Assembly: GCF_012849375.1 (NCBI RefSeq)
Contig: NZ_CP051684.1
Span: forward strand, 4,216,001-4,280,000
Origin: Duganella dendranthematis
Lineage (GTDB): Bacteria; Pseudomonadota; Gammaproteobacteria; Burkholderiales; Burkholderiaceae_D
Direction: 5' to 3'
Length of the DNA stretch: 64,000 nt
Part shown: one piece after another, positions 44,453 to 54,467 of the stretch
How positions within the stretch are numbered: position 1 is the stretch's first letter
Layout of the letters: every line of letters begins with the position of its first letter
The notes under the pieces: model-generated
Databases searched by the model: none
Seen by the model: the letters and a program-made list of their open reading frames with translations, nothing else
Told to the model about the DNA's origin: nothing
Program-made: the position numbers and the translations under genes

Positions 44453-46513
44453 TTAGGGCGCCGTGGCGGCTGCAGCGCGTGACGGCATCACCAGATCATC
44501 CAGATAGGTAGCGGCGCGCCGGCTGTAGCTCGGCCGCATGTGCGTGGTGTCGGTATAGATCGGAGCCCCGTTGGCGTCCAGCACGTGGCAGGTGTTGCCT
44601 TGACACAGGGAGGTGGTAGGGTCGATCAGCTCGGCGCCAGTGTCGGCGGCGATCGCGATCAGCCGCGCGCGCGCCTCGGCATTTGCCTGGTTGAAACTGG
44701 TCAGGTCAACGTTGGGGATGTTCTTCAACGGATAGATACTGTCGAAGCGCGATCCCTGATACATATTGCGCGGATCGTAGGCTTGGCCGCCAGGCGGTTG
44801 CAGGACGATCACCACGCGCTTGCCCGCTTTGCGCAGCGCCGCCACCGACTGCTGCAGCGAAGCATAGGCCAGGTCTTGCGCGGCTGCGGACGGGAAGGGC
44901 AGGATCTGGGTGCCGGTATCGTACTCGGTAAGATTGTTGTATTTGTTGAAGTACGCGTACCAGGCCGCGCCGATCATCACGGTATGTACCTCCGGCTGGC
45001 TGGCCAGATCATACGCTGCCGCGATGGTCTCAGGACACAGCGGGAACTGGAAGCGCGGCAGGCGGATGGTGTGCAACACCGGCTGGCAACCGCCGCCGGT
45101 GGCAAAGATCACCGAATTGACCTGCTCCGGCTGGCGCGCCACCAATTGCTCCATATGCGGGCCATATTGCTGCACCAGCGAGTCGCCGATGAACACCGTC
45201 AGGCCGGGCGCCTTGCCGGTCAGCTGTTGAAACACGATGCCCTGGTGCCGGATCGGCTTGAAGGTGGCGCCCGGGAAGTCGAAATCGTTGAGCGCGTTCA
45301 GGTACACGTCGCTGCCGTGCACGTCAATCCGCTCGCGCAGCAGGCCGGCGTTGATGCCGAAGCCGATCACGGCCGTCAACGCGACACCCGTCACCAGAGC
45401 GCCGACCACGCGTGGCGTGTTGCGATAGTGGCGCAGCGGGGTTTCCAGCAGCCGGTAAGTCAGGTAGGCCAGCAGCAGCGCGCCAGCCATCAAGCCGATT
45501 TTGACCTGGTAGGACGGTTTTTCGCCATACAGGATAAAGGCGTAAGACAGCAGCGGCCAATGCCACAGATACAGCGGGTAACTGATCTTGCCGATGCCGG
45601 TGGCCAGGCGGTTGCCCAACAGGTGGCGGTTCACCAGCGTGGCCGGGCCGGCCATGATCAGCAAAAACGTTGCCGACACCGGCAGCAGCGCCCACCAGCC
45701 GGGGAACATGGCTTGCGGCTTGATCAGCGCGAACGCGCCGACCATCAGCAGTGTGCCGAGCGCGGCGGCCCAGCGCTGCTGCTGCAGGCTCCATGGGCGG
45801 CGGTGCAGATGCAGGTAGGCGGCCACGCCGCCGCTCATCAGTTCCCAGAAGCGCGACAGCGGCGAATAGAAGGCGGCGGTGGGATTGGTGGCGATGCTGC
45901 CGAGGTTGACCGCCATCGATGCGCAGAAGATGACGCCGGTCACCAGCAGGAAATTATAGCGTTTGGTAAACACCAGCCACAGGATCAGCGGCCAGGCGAT
46001 GTAAAACTGCTCTTCGACCCCGAGCGACCACAGGTGCAGCAGCGGTTTGGTGCTGCCGGAGCTGTCGAAATAGCCCGATTCCGCCCACAGCACGAGGTTG
46101 GAGACGAAGCCGCCACCGGCCGCCACATGCTTGCCGAGCACGGTGAACTCGCCGTGCAGCAGCACTATCCAGCCGAACGCCAGTGTGGCCAGCAGCACCA
46201 CCAGCAAGGCGGGGAAGATGCGGCGCACGCGGCGCGAATAGAAATCGAGGATGCTGAAGCGGCCTGCCTCCAGCTGTTTGAGCAGGATGGTGGTGATCAG
46301 GTAGCCGGAAATGACGAAGAAAATGTCGACCCCGACGAAGCCGCTGACAAACCACTGCGGCCAGCAATGGAACAGCAGCACGGCGGTGACCGCGACCGCC
46401 CTTAAGCCGTCGATATCGGGCCGATAGGCCAGCGCATGCGGTGTCGGCGTGGCGGAGCCGGGCAGGGGCGCGGTGCGCGCAGGCGGGGTGGCGGCGTGGG
46501 CGGTAACAGTCAT
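44453..46513 (-). CDS. Acyltransferase 3 with C-terminal SGNH domain
   Basis: 686 residues from an ATG at 46513; alternatives at 46579 and 46648 give N-terminal extensions not expected for the family. The acyltransferase part carries IDGLRAVAVTAVLLFHCWP and GFVGVDIFFVISGYLITTILL, with about ten membrane helices to residue 380. The periplasmic SGNH part has VFIGDSLVQQYGP as block I and DTTHMRPSYS as the terminal Asp-His block. It is an OafA-type O-acetyltransferase, architecturally equal to the one at 21140-23152. Its promoter region is shared with the divergent serine-acetyltransferase-like gene at 46747. Confidence 0.88.
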   Translation of the reverse strand: MTVTAHAATPPARTAPLPGSATPTPHALAYRPDIDGLRAVAVTAVLLFHCWPQWFVSGFVGVDIFFVISGYLITTILLKQLEAGRFSILDFYSRRVRRIFPALLVVLLATLAFGWIVLLHGEFTVLGKHVAAGGGFVSNLVLWAESGYFDSSGSTKPLLHLWSLGVEEQFYIAWPLILWLVFTKRYNFLLVTGVIFCASMAVNLGSIATNPTAAFYSPLSRFWELMSGGVAAYLHLHRRPWSLQQQRWAAALGTLLMVGAFALIKPQAMFPGWWALLPVSATFLLIMAGPATLVNRHLLGNRLATGIGKISYPLYLWHWPLLSYAFILYGEKPSYQVKIGLMAGALLLAYLTYRLLETPLRHYRNTPRVVGALVTGVALTAVIGFGINAGLLRERIDVHGSDVYLNALNDFDFPGATFKPIRHQGIVFQQLTGKAPGLTVFIGDSLVQQYGPHMEQLVARQPEQVNSVIFATGGGCQPVLHTIRLPRFQFPLCPETIAAAYDLASQPEVHTVMIGAAWYAYFNKYNNLTEYDTGTQILPFPSAAAQDLAYASLQQSVAALRKAGKRVVIVLQPPGGQAYDPRNMYQGSRFDSIYPLKNIPNVDLTSFNQANAEARARLIAIAADTGAELIDPTTSLCQGNTCHVLDANGAPIYTDTTHMRPSYSRRAATYLDDLVMPSRAAAATAP

Positions 46514-46746
46514 GGTTGTGCGGGGCGTAAGGTAGCAGGGTGGTAAGTAGATGTCTGTTAATATTAGCACAGCTGTCATTGCTTCCGAGGCAACGACGCA
46601 GGCGAGCGCGGCGTTTTGTCGCGCCGCAGCAAAATTGGCAAAAAACACAGCATTACACGATTGATTCGTTTAAAATGCAAGTCATTATTATCTGTGCAAC
46701 GTGCTTGCTCCGCAGGGCGCCGTGTGCAATGTGAGAGAAGGAAGCC

Positions 46747-47283
46747 ATGAGCAAGGATGAGGACTGGGCGGCGGATTTGCGGCGTTACGCCATGCGGCGG
46801 CCGTTCCTGAAGGAGCAATCGATTTGGCCGATCTGGCTGTACCGCCGAGGTCGCCGCATTGACGGCATGGCGCCCGGCCTGGGCCGCCGGCTGGCGACGG
46901 CGCTGTACTGGTCGTTGTACCGCGTGATTGAAACCGCCTCCGGCATCACGCTGCCGAAAAGCGCGCGCGTTGGTCCCGGGCTGCGCATCTGGCACTTTGG
47001 TAACGTGATCATTCACTCGGACGCCGTCATCGGCGCCAATTGCACCCTGCGCCATGGCGTCACCATCGGCACCCGCGAGGAAAACGGCCCGGTGCCGGTG
47101 ATCGGCGATGACGCCGACATCGGCGCCTATGCGCAAATTCTCGGCGGCGTCCGCGTTGGCAACGGCTGCCGCATCGGCGCCATGTCGGTGGTGCTGTGCG
47201 ACGTGCCGGACGGCGCTACCGCAGTCGGCGCCCCGGCCCGTATCATCGCCGCCCGGCGCGACGCTGCGGCGGGGGCGGCATGA
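46747..47283 (+). CDS. Hexapeptide-repeat acetyltransferase (serine O-acetyltransferase-like)
   Basis: 178 residues. After a helical N-terminal 70 residues it forms a left-handed beta-helix with repeats such as IWHFGNVIIHSDAVIGANCTLRHGVTIG and VIGDDADIGAYAQILGGVRVGNG, ending in the usual GAPARII. This is the CysE/SAT-like branch, and in polysaccharide loci such proteins acetylate sugars or small acceptors in the cytoplasm. A GAGAAGGAAG site precedes the ATG. It overlaps the next gene by ATGA, so it opens a tight five- or six-gene operon reaching to 52814. Confidence 0.85.
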   Translation: MSKDEDWAADLRRYAMRRPFLKEQSIWPIWLYRRGRRIDGMAPGLGRRLATALYWSLYRVIETASGITLPKSARVGPGLRIWHFGNVIIHSDAVIGANCTLRHGVTIGTREENGPVPVIGDDADIGAYAQILGGVRVGNGCRIGAMSVVLCDVPDGATAVGAPARIIAARRDAAAGAA

Positions 47284-48473
47284 GCCCGCTGCTGTCCTTG
47301 CTGATGTACCCGTTGTATGGGCTGCTGATCCTGGCGGCGGTGCCGGTGACGGTGCTGCTGTTGCAGGCGCTGCTGGCGTTTGCGCGCCTGCGACCGGCGC
47401 CGGCCGCCAGCGGCCGCCGGCCGCGCCTGGCGGTGCTGGTGCCGGCGCATAACGAATCGGGTGGCATCAGCGCCACGCTCGACAGCCTGCGGCCCCAGCT
47501 GGTGGCGGGCGACCGCATCCTGGTGGTGGCCGACAATTGCAGCGACGACACGGCGGCGGTGGCTGCACGCGGCGGCGCCGAGGTGCGTGAGCGCTTCAGC
47601 GACACCGAGCGCGGCAAGGGGTATGCGCTGGACTTCGGCGTGCGCTGCCTGGCCGACGATCCGCCCGAGGTGGTGGTGATTGTCGATGCCGACTGCATCG
47701 TCGGCCCCGGCGCGCTGGACCGGCTGGCCCGTGACGCGGTGCAGCACGCGGTGCCGATTCAGGCACTGTATTTGATGCGCGCGCCCGGCGCCAGCGGCCT
47801 GAAGAAAATTGCCGAATTCGCCTGGGTGGTCAAGAACCTGGTGCGTCCGCTGGGTTTTGCGCGCCTCGGCCTGCCGTGCCAGCTGATGGGCACCGGCATG
47901 GCCTTCGACTGGCCGACGCTGAGCACGGCCGCACTAGCCAACGGCCACATCGTCGAAGACATGAAGCTCGGCCTTGACCTGGCGCGCGCCGGCAAGGCGC
48001 CGCGCTTCTGCCCGGCGGCCGAGGTCTACAGTACGTTCCCCAGCAACGACGCCGGCACCGCCGCGCAGCGCACGCGCTGGGAGCACGGCCACCTGAGCAT
48101 GATCGTGTCGGCGGTACCGTCGATGCTGTTGCAGGGCCTGTTCAAGGGCCGGCCGCAGTTGCTGGCGCTGGCGCTGGACCTGAGCGTGCCGCCGCTGGCG
48201 CTGCTGGCGATGGTGGTCATGGCGCTGTTCGGCCTCGGCCTGGTGGCGACCGTGTTGAGCGGCGCAGTGCTGCCGCTGGCCTGGGCCGCGCTGCTGGGGC
48301 TGGCGTTTGGCGCGGCCGTGCTGCTGGCGTGGTGGGCCCATGGCCGCCAGGTGCTGGCCGGACGCGAGCTGCTGCTGGCGCTATGGTATGTGGTGCGCAA
48401 AGTGCCGCTGTATTGCCGTTTTGTGGTGCAACGTCAAGTTGAATGGGTGAGGTCAAAACGTGACAGCGAGTAA
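47280..48473 (+). CDS. Membrane-associated family 2 glycosyltransferase
   Basis: 397 residues from the ATG at 47280. One N-terminal helix is followed by a GT-A domain with VLVPAHNESGG, the acidic DADCIVGPGALD, GTGMAFDW, EDMKLGLDLARAG and QRTRWEHGH. The last is the Q-x-x-RW motif associated with processive enzymes such as cellulose and hyaluronan synthases. Two or three membrane helices close the protein. It may elongate a chain or add one sugar at the membrane. It overlaps its upstream neighbour by 4 bp and the downstream GTG by 14 bp. Confidence 0.88.
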   Translation: MSPLLSLLMYPLYGLLILAAVPVTVLLLQALLAFARLRPAPAASGRRPRLAVLVPAHNESGGISATLDSLRPQLVAGDRILVVADNCSDDTAAVAARGGAEVRERFSDTERGKGYALDFGVRCLADDPPEVVVIVDADCIVGPGALDRLARDAVQHAVPIQALYLMRAPGASGLKKIAEFAWVVKNLVRPLGFARLGLPCQLMGTGMAFDWPTLSTAALANGHIVEDMKLGLDLARAGKAPRFCPAAEVYSTFPSNDAGTAAQRTRWEHGHLSMIVSAVPSMLLQGLFKGRPQLLALALDLSVPPLALLAMVVMALFGLGLVATVLSGAVLPLAWAALLGLAFGAAVLLAWWAHGRQVLAGRELLLALWYVVRKVPLYCRFVVQRQVEWVRSKRDSE

Positions 48474-49626
48474 TGCTTCTTTGGCAGTGGCGACCGGCCA
48501 GCCACCGTCCTACGCGCCCGATTTCCAGCGCCCCGTGTATTGCCTGCTGGGACTGCCGTTTGACGCCGTTACTACGGCCGAGGCCGAACAACTGGCGCTG
48601 GACGCGGCAGCCGCCCGGCGGCGCTGCTTTTTCTCCACGCCCAACCTGAATTTCCTGATTGCCGCGCTGAGCGACACGCCGTTCCGGCTGTCGGTGCTGC
48701 GCTCCGACCTGTCGCTGGCCGATGGCATGCCGATTATCTGGATGGCGCGCGCGCTGGGCATCCCGCTGACCGAGCGGGTGGCCGGCTCGACTGTGTTCGA
48801 GGGCTTGCGGGCCCAGCGCCGCGCGCCGCTGCGGGTCTACCTGTTCGGCGGCCCGGACGGCGTCGCCGCGCGCGCTGCCGAGGTCATCAACGCGGAACAC
48901 GGCGCCATGGTCTGCGTCGGCAGCAGTTCGCCCGGCTTCGGCAGCATCGCACAGATGAGTTCGCCTGCGCAACTGGCCGCCATCAATGACAGCGGCGCCG
49001 ACTTCCTGCTGGTGGCGCTGGGCGCGCAGCGCGGCCAGGCCTGGATCGAGCACAATCTGGCGGCGCTGCAGGTGCCGGTGGTCAGCCACCTGGGCGCGGT
49101 GATCAACTTTGTGGCCGGTAATATCAAGCGGGCGCCGCCACGCTGGGGCGCACTCGGCCTGGAATGGCTGTGGCGCATCAAGGAAGAGCCGACCCTGTGG
49201 CGGCGCTACTACCGCGACGGCCTGGCGCTGCTGCGCCTGGCCGGCGGCAAGGTGCTGCCCGGTCTGCTGGCGCAACGGCGCGCCCGCGCCCGCATCGCCC
49301 AGGCGCCGGCGCCGCAGCTGACGGTACACCGGCAGGGCGCGCAGGCGACCCTGGTGCTGGCCGGCGAATGGCACGCGGCCCAGCTGGCGCCGCTGCGTGC
49401 GGCGTTGGCCGAGAGCACGGCGACGCCGTCCGACATCGTGCTCGAGCTGGACCAGGTCAGCGGTCTCGACAGCGCCACGCTGGGCCTGCTGCTGCTGCTG
49501 TTCGGCCACCAGTCGCGCCTGCAACGCGGCTTCCGCATCGCGTCGCTGTCCGACGCCGCCCGACGCGACCTCGACCTGGCCTGCGTCAACTACCTGTTAC
49601 AGCCGCTTTCCACATCCCCATCCTGA
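48460..49626 (+). CDS. WecG/TagA/CpsF glycosyltransferase fused to a STAS-like domain
   Basis: 388 residues, GTG start within the previous gene. Residues 18-255 are a GT26 (WecG/TagA/CpsF) domain: [14 protein letters not shown], the acidic [41 protein letters not shown] and a late GNIKRAPP. Such enzymes add ManNAc- or similar sugars to lipid-linked intermediates. After a basic linker, residues 287-382 resemble a STAS domain: [24 protein letters not shown] includes Ser338 where anti-anti-sigma STAS domains are phosphorylated. A GT26-STAS fusion is unusual; it may localise or regulate the enzyme. Confidence 0.85.
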   Translation: MTASNASLAVATGQPPSYAPDFQRPVYCLLGLPFDAVTTAEAEQLALDAAAARRRCFFSTPNLNFLIAALSDTPFRLSVLRSDLSLADGMPIIWMARALGIPLTERVAGSTVFEGLRAQRRAPLRVYLFGGPDGVAARAAEVINAEHGAMVCVGSSSPGFGSIAQMSSPAQLAAINDSGADFLLVALGAQRGQAWIEHNLAALQVPVVSHLGAVINFVAGNIKRAPPRWGALGLEWLWRIKEEPTLWRRYYRDGLALLRLAGGKVLPGLLAQRRARARIAQAPAPQLTVHRQGAQATLVLAGEWHAAQLAPLRAALAESTATPSDIVLELDQVSGLDSATLGLLLLLFGHQSRLQRGFRIASLSDAARRDLDLACVNYLLQPLSTSPS

Positions 49627-49634
49627 GGTAAATC

Positions 49635-50636
49635 ATGAATATTCTCGTTACCGGCGGCGCCGGCTATATCGGTTCGCATGTCTGTGTGGAATTGCTGCGC
49701 AGCGGCCACCAGGTGGTGGTGCTGGACGATTTGTCGAACGCCGAGGCCAGCGTGATCGGCCGCATCGAGCAGATCAGCGGCGCCGCCGTGGTGTTCGTCC
49801 AGGCCGACCTGCGCGACCGCGCCGTGCTGCGCCAGCTGTTCGCCGCGCACGCGATCGACGCCGTGATCCATTTCGCCGGCCTCAAGGCGGTGGGCGAATC
49901 GGTGGCCGAGCCGCTGCGCTATTACGACGTCAACGTCTACGGCAGCATCGTGCTGTTCGAGGAGATGGCGGCGGCCGGCGTCAGGCAACTGATCTTCAGT
50001 TCCTCGGCCACCGTGTACGGCGACCCCGACCAGGTGCCGATCGACGAGAGCGCGCCGCTGCGCACCACCAATCCCTACGGCGCCTCCAAGCTGATGATCG
50101 AGAACATCCTGCGCGACGTGGTCAAGGCCGATCCGTCGTGGCAGGTGGCCTTGCTGCGTTACTTCAACCCGGTCGGCGCGCATGAAAGCGGCTTGATCGG
50201 CGAGAACCCGCGCGGCATTCCCAACAATCTGCTGCCGTTCATCGCCCAGGTGGCGGAAGGCCGCCGGGCCCGCCTGGCAGTGTTCGGCAACGATTACCCG
50301 ACCGTGGACGGCACCGGCATGCGCGACTACATCCACGTGGTTGACCTGGCGCTGGGCCACGTCAAGGCGCTGGAGCGCCTGCAGCGCGACGGCAGCCTGC
50401 TGACCTGCAACCTCGGCACCGGCGCCGCCACCAGCGTGCTGCAGATGGTGGACGCGTTCGCGCGCGCCAGCGGCCGCCCGATTCCGTACGACATCCTGCC
50501 GCGCCGTCCCGGCGACATCGCCGTCTGCTACGCCGCCACCACGCTGGCCGACACCGAGCTGGGCTGGAAGGCCGAGCGCGGCATCGACCAGATGTGCGCC
50601 GACGCCTGGCGCTGGCAAAGCAGCTTCCTGGCCTGA
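49635..50636 (+). CDS. galE: UDP-glucose 4-epimerase
   Basis: 333 residues, the standard GalE length. The Rossmann motif is [19 protein letters not shown] precedes the catalytic YxxxK in NPYGASK, and [12 protein letters not shown] and [12 protein letters not shown] follow; all are GalE hallmarks. It interconverts UDP-glucose and UDP-galactose (possibly N-acetyl forms) and supplies the polysaccharide pathway. It sits 8 bp after the WecG-STAS gene and 8 bp before another epimerase-type gene. Confidence 0.95.
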   Translation: MNILVTGGAGYIGSHVCVELLRSGHQVVVLDDLSNAEASVIGRIEQISGAAVVFVQADLRDRAVLRQLFAAHAIDAVIHFAGLKAVGESVAEPLRYYDVNVYGSIVLFEEMAAAGVRQLIFSSSATVYGDPDQVPIDESAPLRTTNPYGASKLMIENILRDVVKADPSWQVALLRYFNPVGAHESGLIGENPRGIPNNLLPFIAQVAEGRRARLAVFGNDYPTVDGTGMRDYIHVVDLALGHVKALERLQRDGSLLTCNLGTGAATSVLQMVDAFARASGRPIPYDILPRRPGDIAVCYAATTLADTELGWKAERGIDQMCADAWRWQSSFLA

Positions 50637-50644
50637 GCGCGGCC

Positions 50645-51592
50645 ATGGCGATGCAAGCAATGACGGTGCTGGTGACCGGCGCCGGCGGCTTCCTCGGCCG
50701 CGCCGTGGTGGCTGAACTGGCGCGCCAGGGCCACACGGTGCGGGCCGGCGCGCGCCGCCTGCCGGACCCGCGCCACTGGCCGGCCGGCGTGCAGCCGGTG
50801 CTGTGCGATGTGGACAGCGGCGCCGGCCTGGCCGACGCTAGCGCCGGCGCCGACGCCGTGATCCACCTGGCCGCCGCCATGGGCGCCAGCGCCCAGCAGC
50901 AGGAACAGGTGGCGGTGGAGGGCACGCGCCGTTTGCTGACGGCGATGGCGCCGTCCAGCCGGTTGCTGCTGGCCAGCAGCTTTGCGGTGTACGACTGGCA
51001 GCGTGTCGGCGAGGTGCTCGACGAACATAGCCCGCTGCTGGCTGACGACGCCGCCCCCGATGTCGATCCCTATGCGCGCGCCAAGCTGCGCCAGGAACGC
51101 CTGGCGCGCGCGCTGTGCGCCGAGCGCGGGATTGGCCTGACGGTGTTGCGGCCGGCGCTGATCTGGTCGCTTCAGCGGCGCGACCTGTCCTGCGTCGGGC
51201 CGGGCAATGCCCGGGCGCGGCTGGTGCTGGCGCCGGGCCGGCCGCTGCGCCTGACCCAGGTGGACAGCTGCGCCTCGGCCTTCGCCGCCGCGCTCGATCC
51301 GCGCGCGGCCGGGCACACTTTCAATATTGACGACGCCAGCGGCGTCACTGCCGGACAGTATGCTGCCGCCAGCGGCGTGGCGCTGCGCCTGCCGCTGCCG
51401 CTGGGCGGTTTCAAGGCGCTGGCGACGCTGGCTGGCGCGCTGCTAAAGCCGCTGGTGGGCGCGCCCCGTCTGCCGGGCCTGCTGGTGCCGGCGCGGCTGG
51501 CGGCGCGTTTCCATCCAGCGCGCGCCGGGCACGCCGCCTTGCAGCAGCTGCTTGGCTGGCAGCCCCCGGCCGCCGCCACCCGTTTCAACTAA
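50645..51592 (+). CDS. NAD-dependent epimerase/dehydratase family protein
   Basis: 315 residues from the ATG at 50645. It begins with a TGAGGFLGR nucleotide-binding motif and has [13 protein letters not shown] with the YxxxK pair, so it is an extended SDR. It is more divergent than GalE, and the substrate-specific C-terminal region (about 220-315) is Ala/Leu-rich and not recognised. Likely a nucleotide-sugar epimerase, reductase or dehydratase feeding the glycosyltransferases on either side. Confidence 0.8.
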   Translation: MAMQAMTVLVTGAGGFLGRAVVAELARQGHTVRAGARRLPDPRHWPAGVQPVLCDVDSGAGLADASAGADAVIHLAAAMGASAQQQEQVAVEGTRRLLTAMAPSSRLLLASSFAVYDWQRVGEVLDEHSPLLADDAAPDVDPYARAKLRQERLARALCAERGIGLTVLRPALIWSLQRRDLSCVGPGNARARLVLAPGRPLRLTQVDSCASAFAAALDPRAAGHTFNIDDASGVTAGQYAAASGVALRLPLPLGGFKALATLAGALLKPLVGAPRLPGLLVPARLAARFHPARAGHAALQQLLGWQPPAAATRFN

Positions 51593-51605
51593 CCCGGTTT
51601 TCTTC

Positions 51606-52814
51606 ATGCATATCGCCTATATCACCAGTGTTTACGCGCGCGCCAGCGACACCTTCATCCGCAACGAAGTGCTGGCGCTGCGCCAGCGCGGCCACACCGT
51701 GGACACCTTCTCGATCCGCCGCGCGGAGGCCGAGCAGGAGGTTGACCAGGAAGTGTCGCAGGAGCAGGCCAGCACCGACTACATCCTGCGCCAGCCGCCG
51801 CTGACGCTGTTGACGGCGGCGCTGCGCGAGACGTTGCGCAGCCCGGGCCGTATGCTGGCCACCGCGCGGCTGGCCTGGCGCACCCGCGCGCTGGGTGTGC
51901 GCGGCACGTTGCTGCAACTGGCTTACCTGGTCGAGGCGGCCTATCTGGCCGGACGCCTGCGCGCGCGCGGGGTGCAGGTGCTGCACAACCATGTGGCGGA
52001 AAATTCGGCCAACGTGGCGATGCTGGCGTCCTGCCTGTCCGGCGTGCCGTTCAGTATGACGGTGCACGGCCCCGGCATTTTCTACGATCCGCGCAAGTGG
52101 GCGCTGGCGGAAAAAATCCACCAGTCGGCGTTCACTGTCTGCATCACGCATTTCTGCAAGAGCCAGTGCATGGTGTTTGTGCCGCCGGCCGATATCGCCA
52201 AGTTGCATGTGGTGCGGTGCAGTGTCGGCGCGCCATTCCGCGCGGTCGAGCCATTGCCGATCCCGGCGGCGCCGCAGCTGGTCTGCATCGGCCGTCTGTG
52301 CCCGGAAAAGGGCATGCTGGTGCTGATCGAGGCGGTAGCCCGCTATGTGGCGGGCGGCGGCCGCTGCCTGCTGAATATCGTTGGCGACGGGCCGTCGCGC
52401 CAGTTGATGGAACAGATGATTGCGCGCCACGGCTTGCAGGACAGCGTCAAGCTGCTAGGCTGGCAGGGCAGCACGGTGGTGCGCCAGCAGATCGAACAGA
52501 GCCGCGCGCTGATCTTGCCGAGCTTTGCCGAGGGCCTGCCGATTGTGGTGATGGAGGCGCTGGCGCTGGGCCGGCCGGTGATTTCGTCGCGCGTCAACGG
52601 CATTCCCGAACTGGTGGTCAGCGGCCGCAATGGCTGGCTGACCACGCCGTCGGCGGTCGACGAACTGGTCGCGGTGCTGGCGCAGGTCTGTAGCGCCAGC
52701 CCGGAGGAATTGCAGCAGATGGGGCGCCACGGCGTCGACGACGTGCGCCGCCTGCACCACCTGGACACCGAAATCGACAAGCTGGAAGCCTTACTGGCCA
52801 GCGCGGCGCGCTAG
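51606..52814 (+). CDS. Family 4 glycosyltransferase (colanic acid-type)
   Basis: 402 residues from the ATG at 51606. A GT-B protein beginning IAYITSVYARASDTFIRNEV, typical of WcaL/AmsK-like transferases. The C-terminal domain has VCIGRLCPEKGMLVLIEAVA, then PSFAEGLPIVVMEALALGRPVISSRVNGIPELV, with the E-x7-E donor motif. It is the last gene of the 46.7-52.8 kb operon. It converges with the GMC oxidoreductase gene with only 12 bp between stops. Sugar specificity is unknown. Confidence 0.9.
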   Translation: MHIAYITSVYARASDTFIRNEVLALRQRGHTVDTFSIRRAEAEQEVDQEVSQEQASTDYILRQPPLTLLTAALRETLRSPGRMLATARLAWRTRALGVRGTLLQLAYLVEAAYLAGRLRARGVQVLHNHVAENSANVAMLASCLSGVPFSMTVHGPGIFYDPRKWALAEKIHQSAFTVCITHFCKSQCMVFVPPADIAKLHVVRCSVGAPFRAVEPLPIPAAPQLVCIGRLCPEKGMLVLIEAVARYVAGGGRCLLNIVGDGPSRQLMEQMIARHGLQDSVKLLGWQGSTVVRQQIEQSRALILPSFAEGLPIVVMEALALGRPVISSRVNGIPELVVSGRNGWLTTPSAVDELVAVLAQVCSASPEELQQMGRHGVDDVRRLHHLDTEIDKLEALLASAAR

Positions 52815-52826
52815 CCAGCCGGCGTC

Positions 52827-54467
52827 TCAGGCGCGCGCCGCCTTCAGGTGCTCGGCCAGCCGCAGCGCCAGCGCGACGATGGTCAGCGTCGGGTTGGCGT
52901 GGCTGCTGGTCGGCAGCACCGCCGAACTGGCGATAAACAGATTGGGCACGCCAAACACCGCGCAGTTGACATCGACCACGCCATCGCGCGGGCTGTGCGC
53001 CATGCGCGTGGTGCCGATATGGTGGCCGCCCAGCGGCACCGAGGCGGCGATGCGTTCGCGCAGGGTGTCGGTGTCGAGTTGCAGGCGCGCGCCGGACTTG
53101 TGTCGCAGCGTGTCGCGCAGCAGCAGGAAGCCGCGTTCGGTGGCGTCGATGTCGTCGTCGCTGATGCGCCAGTCGACGCTGACGCGGCGCATGCCGTGGC
53201 GGTCCACCGCGTCGCCCAGCGTGATGCGACTGGACGCCAGCGGCGTCTGCTCGCAATTGAATTCGAGCGGGTAGCTGCCGTCGGCATTGGCCACCAGCGT
53301 GTAAGGCAGCTTGCGCTGCGCCAGCTTGCGCTGGAACAGCCATTCGGCGCCGAACTGCGCCAACTGCGGCAGGCCGGTGGCGACATTTTTCCAGTGCAGC
53401 AGCGCCGGCGAGCTGGACGCGCCTTGGCTGTTGTGCTGCAGAATCGCCCGGTATTCCGGGATCAGGATCGACTTGGCGAGGAAGATGGTGGACATCACGG
53501 CGCTGCCGTGGCTGGCGTCCGAATACTCGGGGAAGTGGAAGCGGAAGGCGCTGTTCAGCAGGCGGTGGCGGCGTTGCGCGTCGGCGCTGAACTGCAGCTT
53601 GCGGCGGCTGTAGACGCCGTCCACGGTTTTCTCGAACTTGAACGGAATCGGTTCGCTGGCGGTCACCTTGCCCAGCACGTTTTCAAAGTGGCAGGCATAG
53701 TAGCGGCCGACCAGGTCGTTGGCATTGCCCAGCTGCTTGCCGTCGCGCGCCGCGTGCAGCAGCAGGCGCGGCACTTCGATGCCGCCGGTGGCCAGCACGA
53801 ACTGGCGCGCCGTCACCGGCAGGCGGCGGCCACCGCTGTCGGCCAGCGTGAGCGCGCTCACGCGATCGTCGCCGTCTTCCTTGAGCAGATCGACGCAGCG
53901 CGCATTCAGCACCACCGTGACGTTGGCCGAATCCTGCAGTTTTTTGCGGTAGCGCTTGCCGAAATCGGTCGGCAGGCTGTAGCGTTCGATGCGGTCGCTG
54001 AGCAGCACATCGTTGGCTTGCAGCGAGCCGATGGTGGGGCGCGCGCCCGGCAGCGCGGTGCTGCTGCTGAAGTCGGCGACGCCGGCGTCGCAGTAGGCCA
54101 TCGCCCGCGGGTAATAGCGTGCCACGGCCTCGTACGCCAGCGGCCAGCCGCTGTTGGCGATGTAGTCGCGGGCTTCGAAATCGATTGGATCGTAGGGCAC
54201 GCAGCGGCCGCCCCAGATGCCGGTGGTGCCGCCGAAGGTGGCGCGGCGGAACTGGGTGGTGGGCGGGTGCGGGGCGTTGGCCTGGCCGGCGTAGTCGTCG
54301 TCCAGCGCCGCATCGGGCGCATAGCCGCCCGACTCCAGCAACAGCACGCGCAGGCCGCTGCCGTCCAGTTCACATGCCAGGGTAATGCCGGCGGCGCCGG
54401 CGCCGACGATGCAGATGTCTGCGTCCAACGCTTGATGGGACGCGATCTCGGTGGCTGAAAAGATCAT
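52827..54467 (-). CDS. GMC-family FAD oxidoreductase
   Basis: 546 residues from the ATG at 54467 with AAAGG upstream; a longer frame from 54602 lacks support. The FAD motif is DICIVGAGAAGITLACEL near residue 20, GTTGIWGG lies around residue 80, and the C-terminal catalytic region has GGHHIGTTRM and SSHANPTLT with the family His and Asn. GMC enzymes oxidise alcohols or sugars with FAD. No signal peptide is seen, so it is cytoplasmic or peripheral. In the middle of polysaccharide genes it may oxidise a sugar or sugar-alcohol precursor (inference). Confidence 0.85.
   Translation of the reverse strand: MIFSATEIASHQALDADICIVGAGAAGITLACELDGSGLRVLLLESGGYAPDAALDDDYAGQANAPHPPTTQFRRATFGGTTGIWGGRCVPYDPIDFEARDYIANSGWPLAYEAVARYYPRAMAYCDAGVADFSSSTALPGARPTIGSLQANDVLLSDRIERYSLPTDFGKRYRKKLQDSANVTVVLNARCVDLLKEDGDDRVSALTLADSGGRRLPVTARQFVLATGGIEVPRLLLHAARDGKQLGNANDLVGRYYACHFENVLGKVTASEPIPFKFEKTVDGVYSRRKLQFSADAQRRHRLLNSAFRFHFPEYSDASHGSAVMSTIFLAKSILIPEYRAILQHNSQGASSSPALLHWKNVATGLPQLAQFGAEWLFQRKLAQRKLPYTLVANADGSYPLEFNCEQTPLASSRITLGDAVDRHGMRRVSVDWRISDDDIDATERGFLLLRDTLRHKSGARLQLDTDTLRERIAASVPLGGHHIGTTRMAHSPRDGVVDVNCAVFGVPNLFIASSAVLPTSSHANPTLTIVALALRLAEHLKAARA

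Noticed and set aside
44540..46405. 621-codon open frame antisense to the SGNH acyltransferase gene
   Set aside because: Biased composition without recognisable motifs; the opposite strand has clear acyltransferase and SGNH motifs throughout.
46710..46732. -24/-12-like sequence GTGCAACGTGCTTGCT before the hexapeptide acetyltransferase gene
   Set aside because: One of the two invariant G residues of the -24 element is missing, so it is not a credible sigma-54 site.
52848..54458. 536-codon open frame antisense to the GMC oxidoreductase gene
   Set aside because: No domain or ribosome-binding site; it mirrors the codon structure of the GMC gene.
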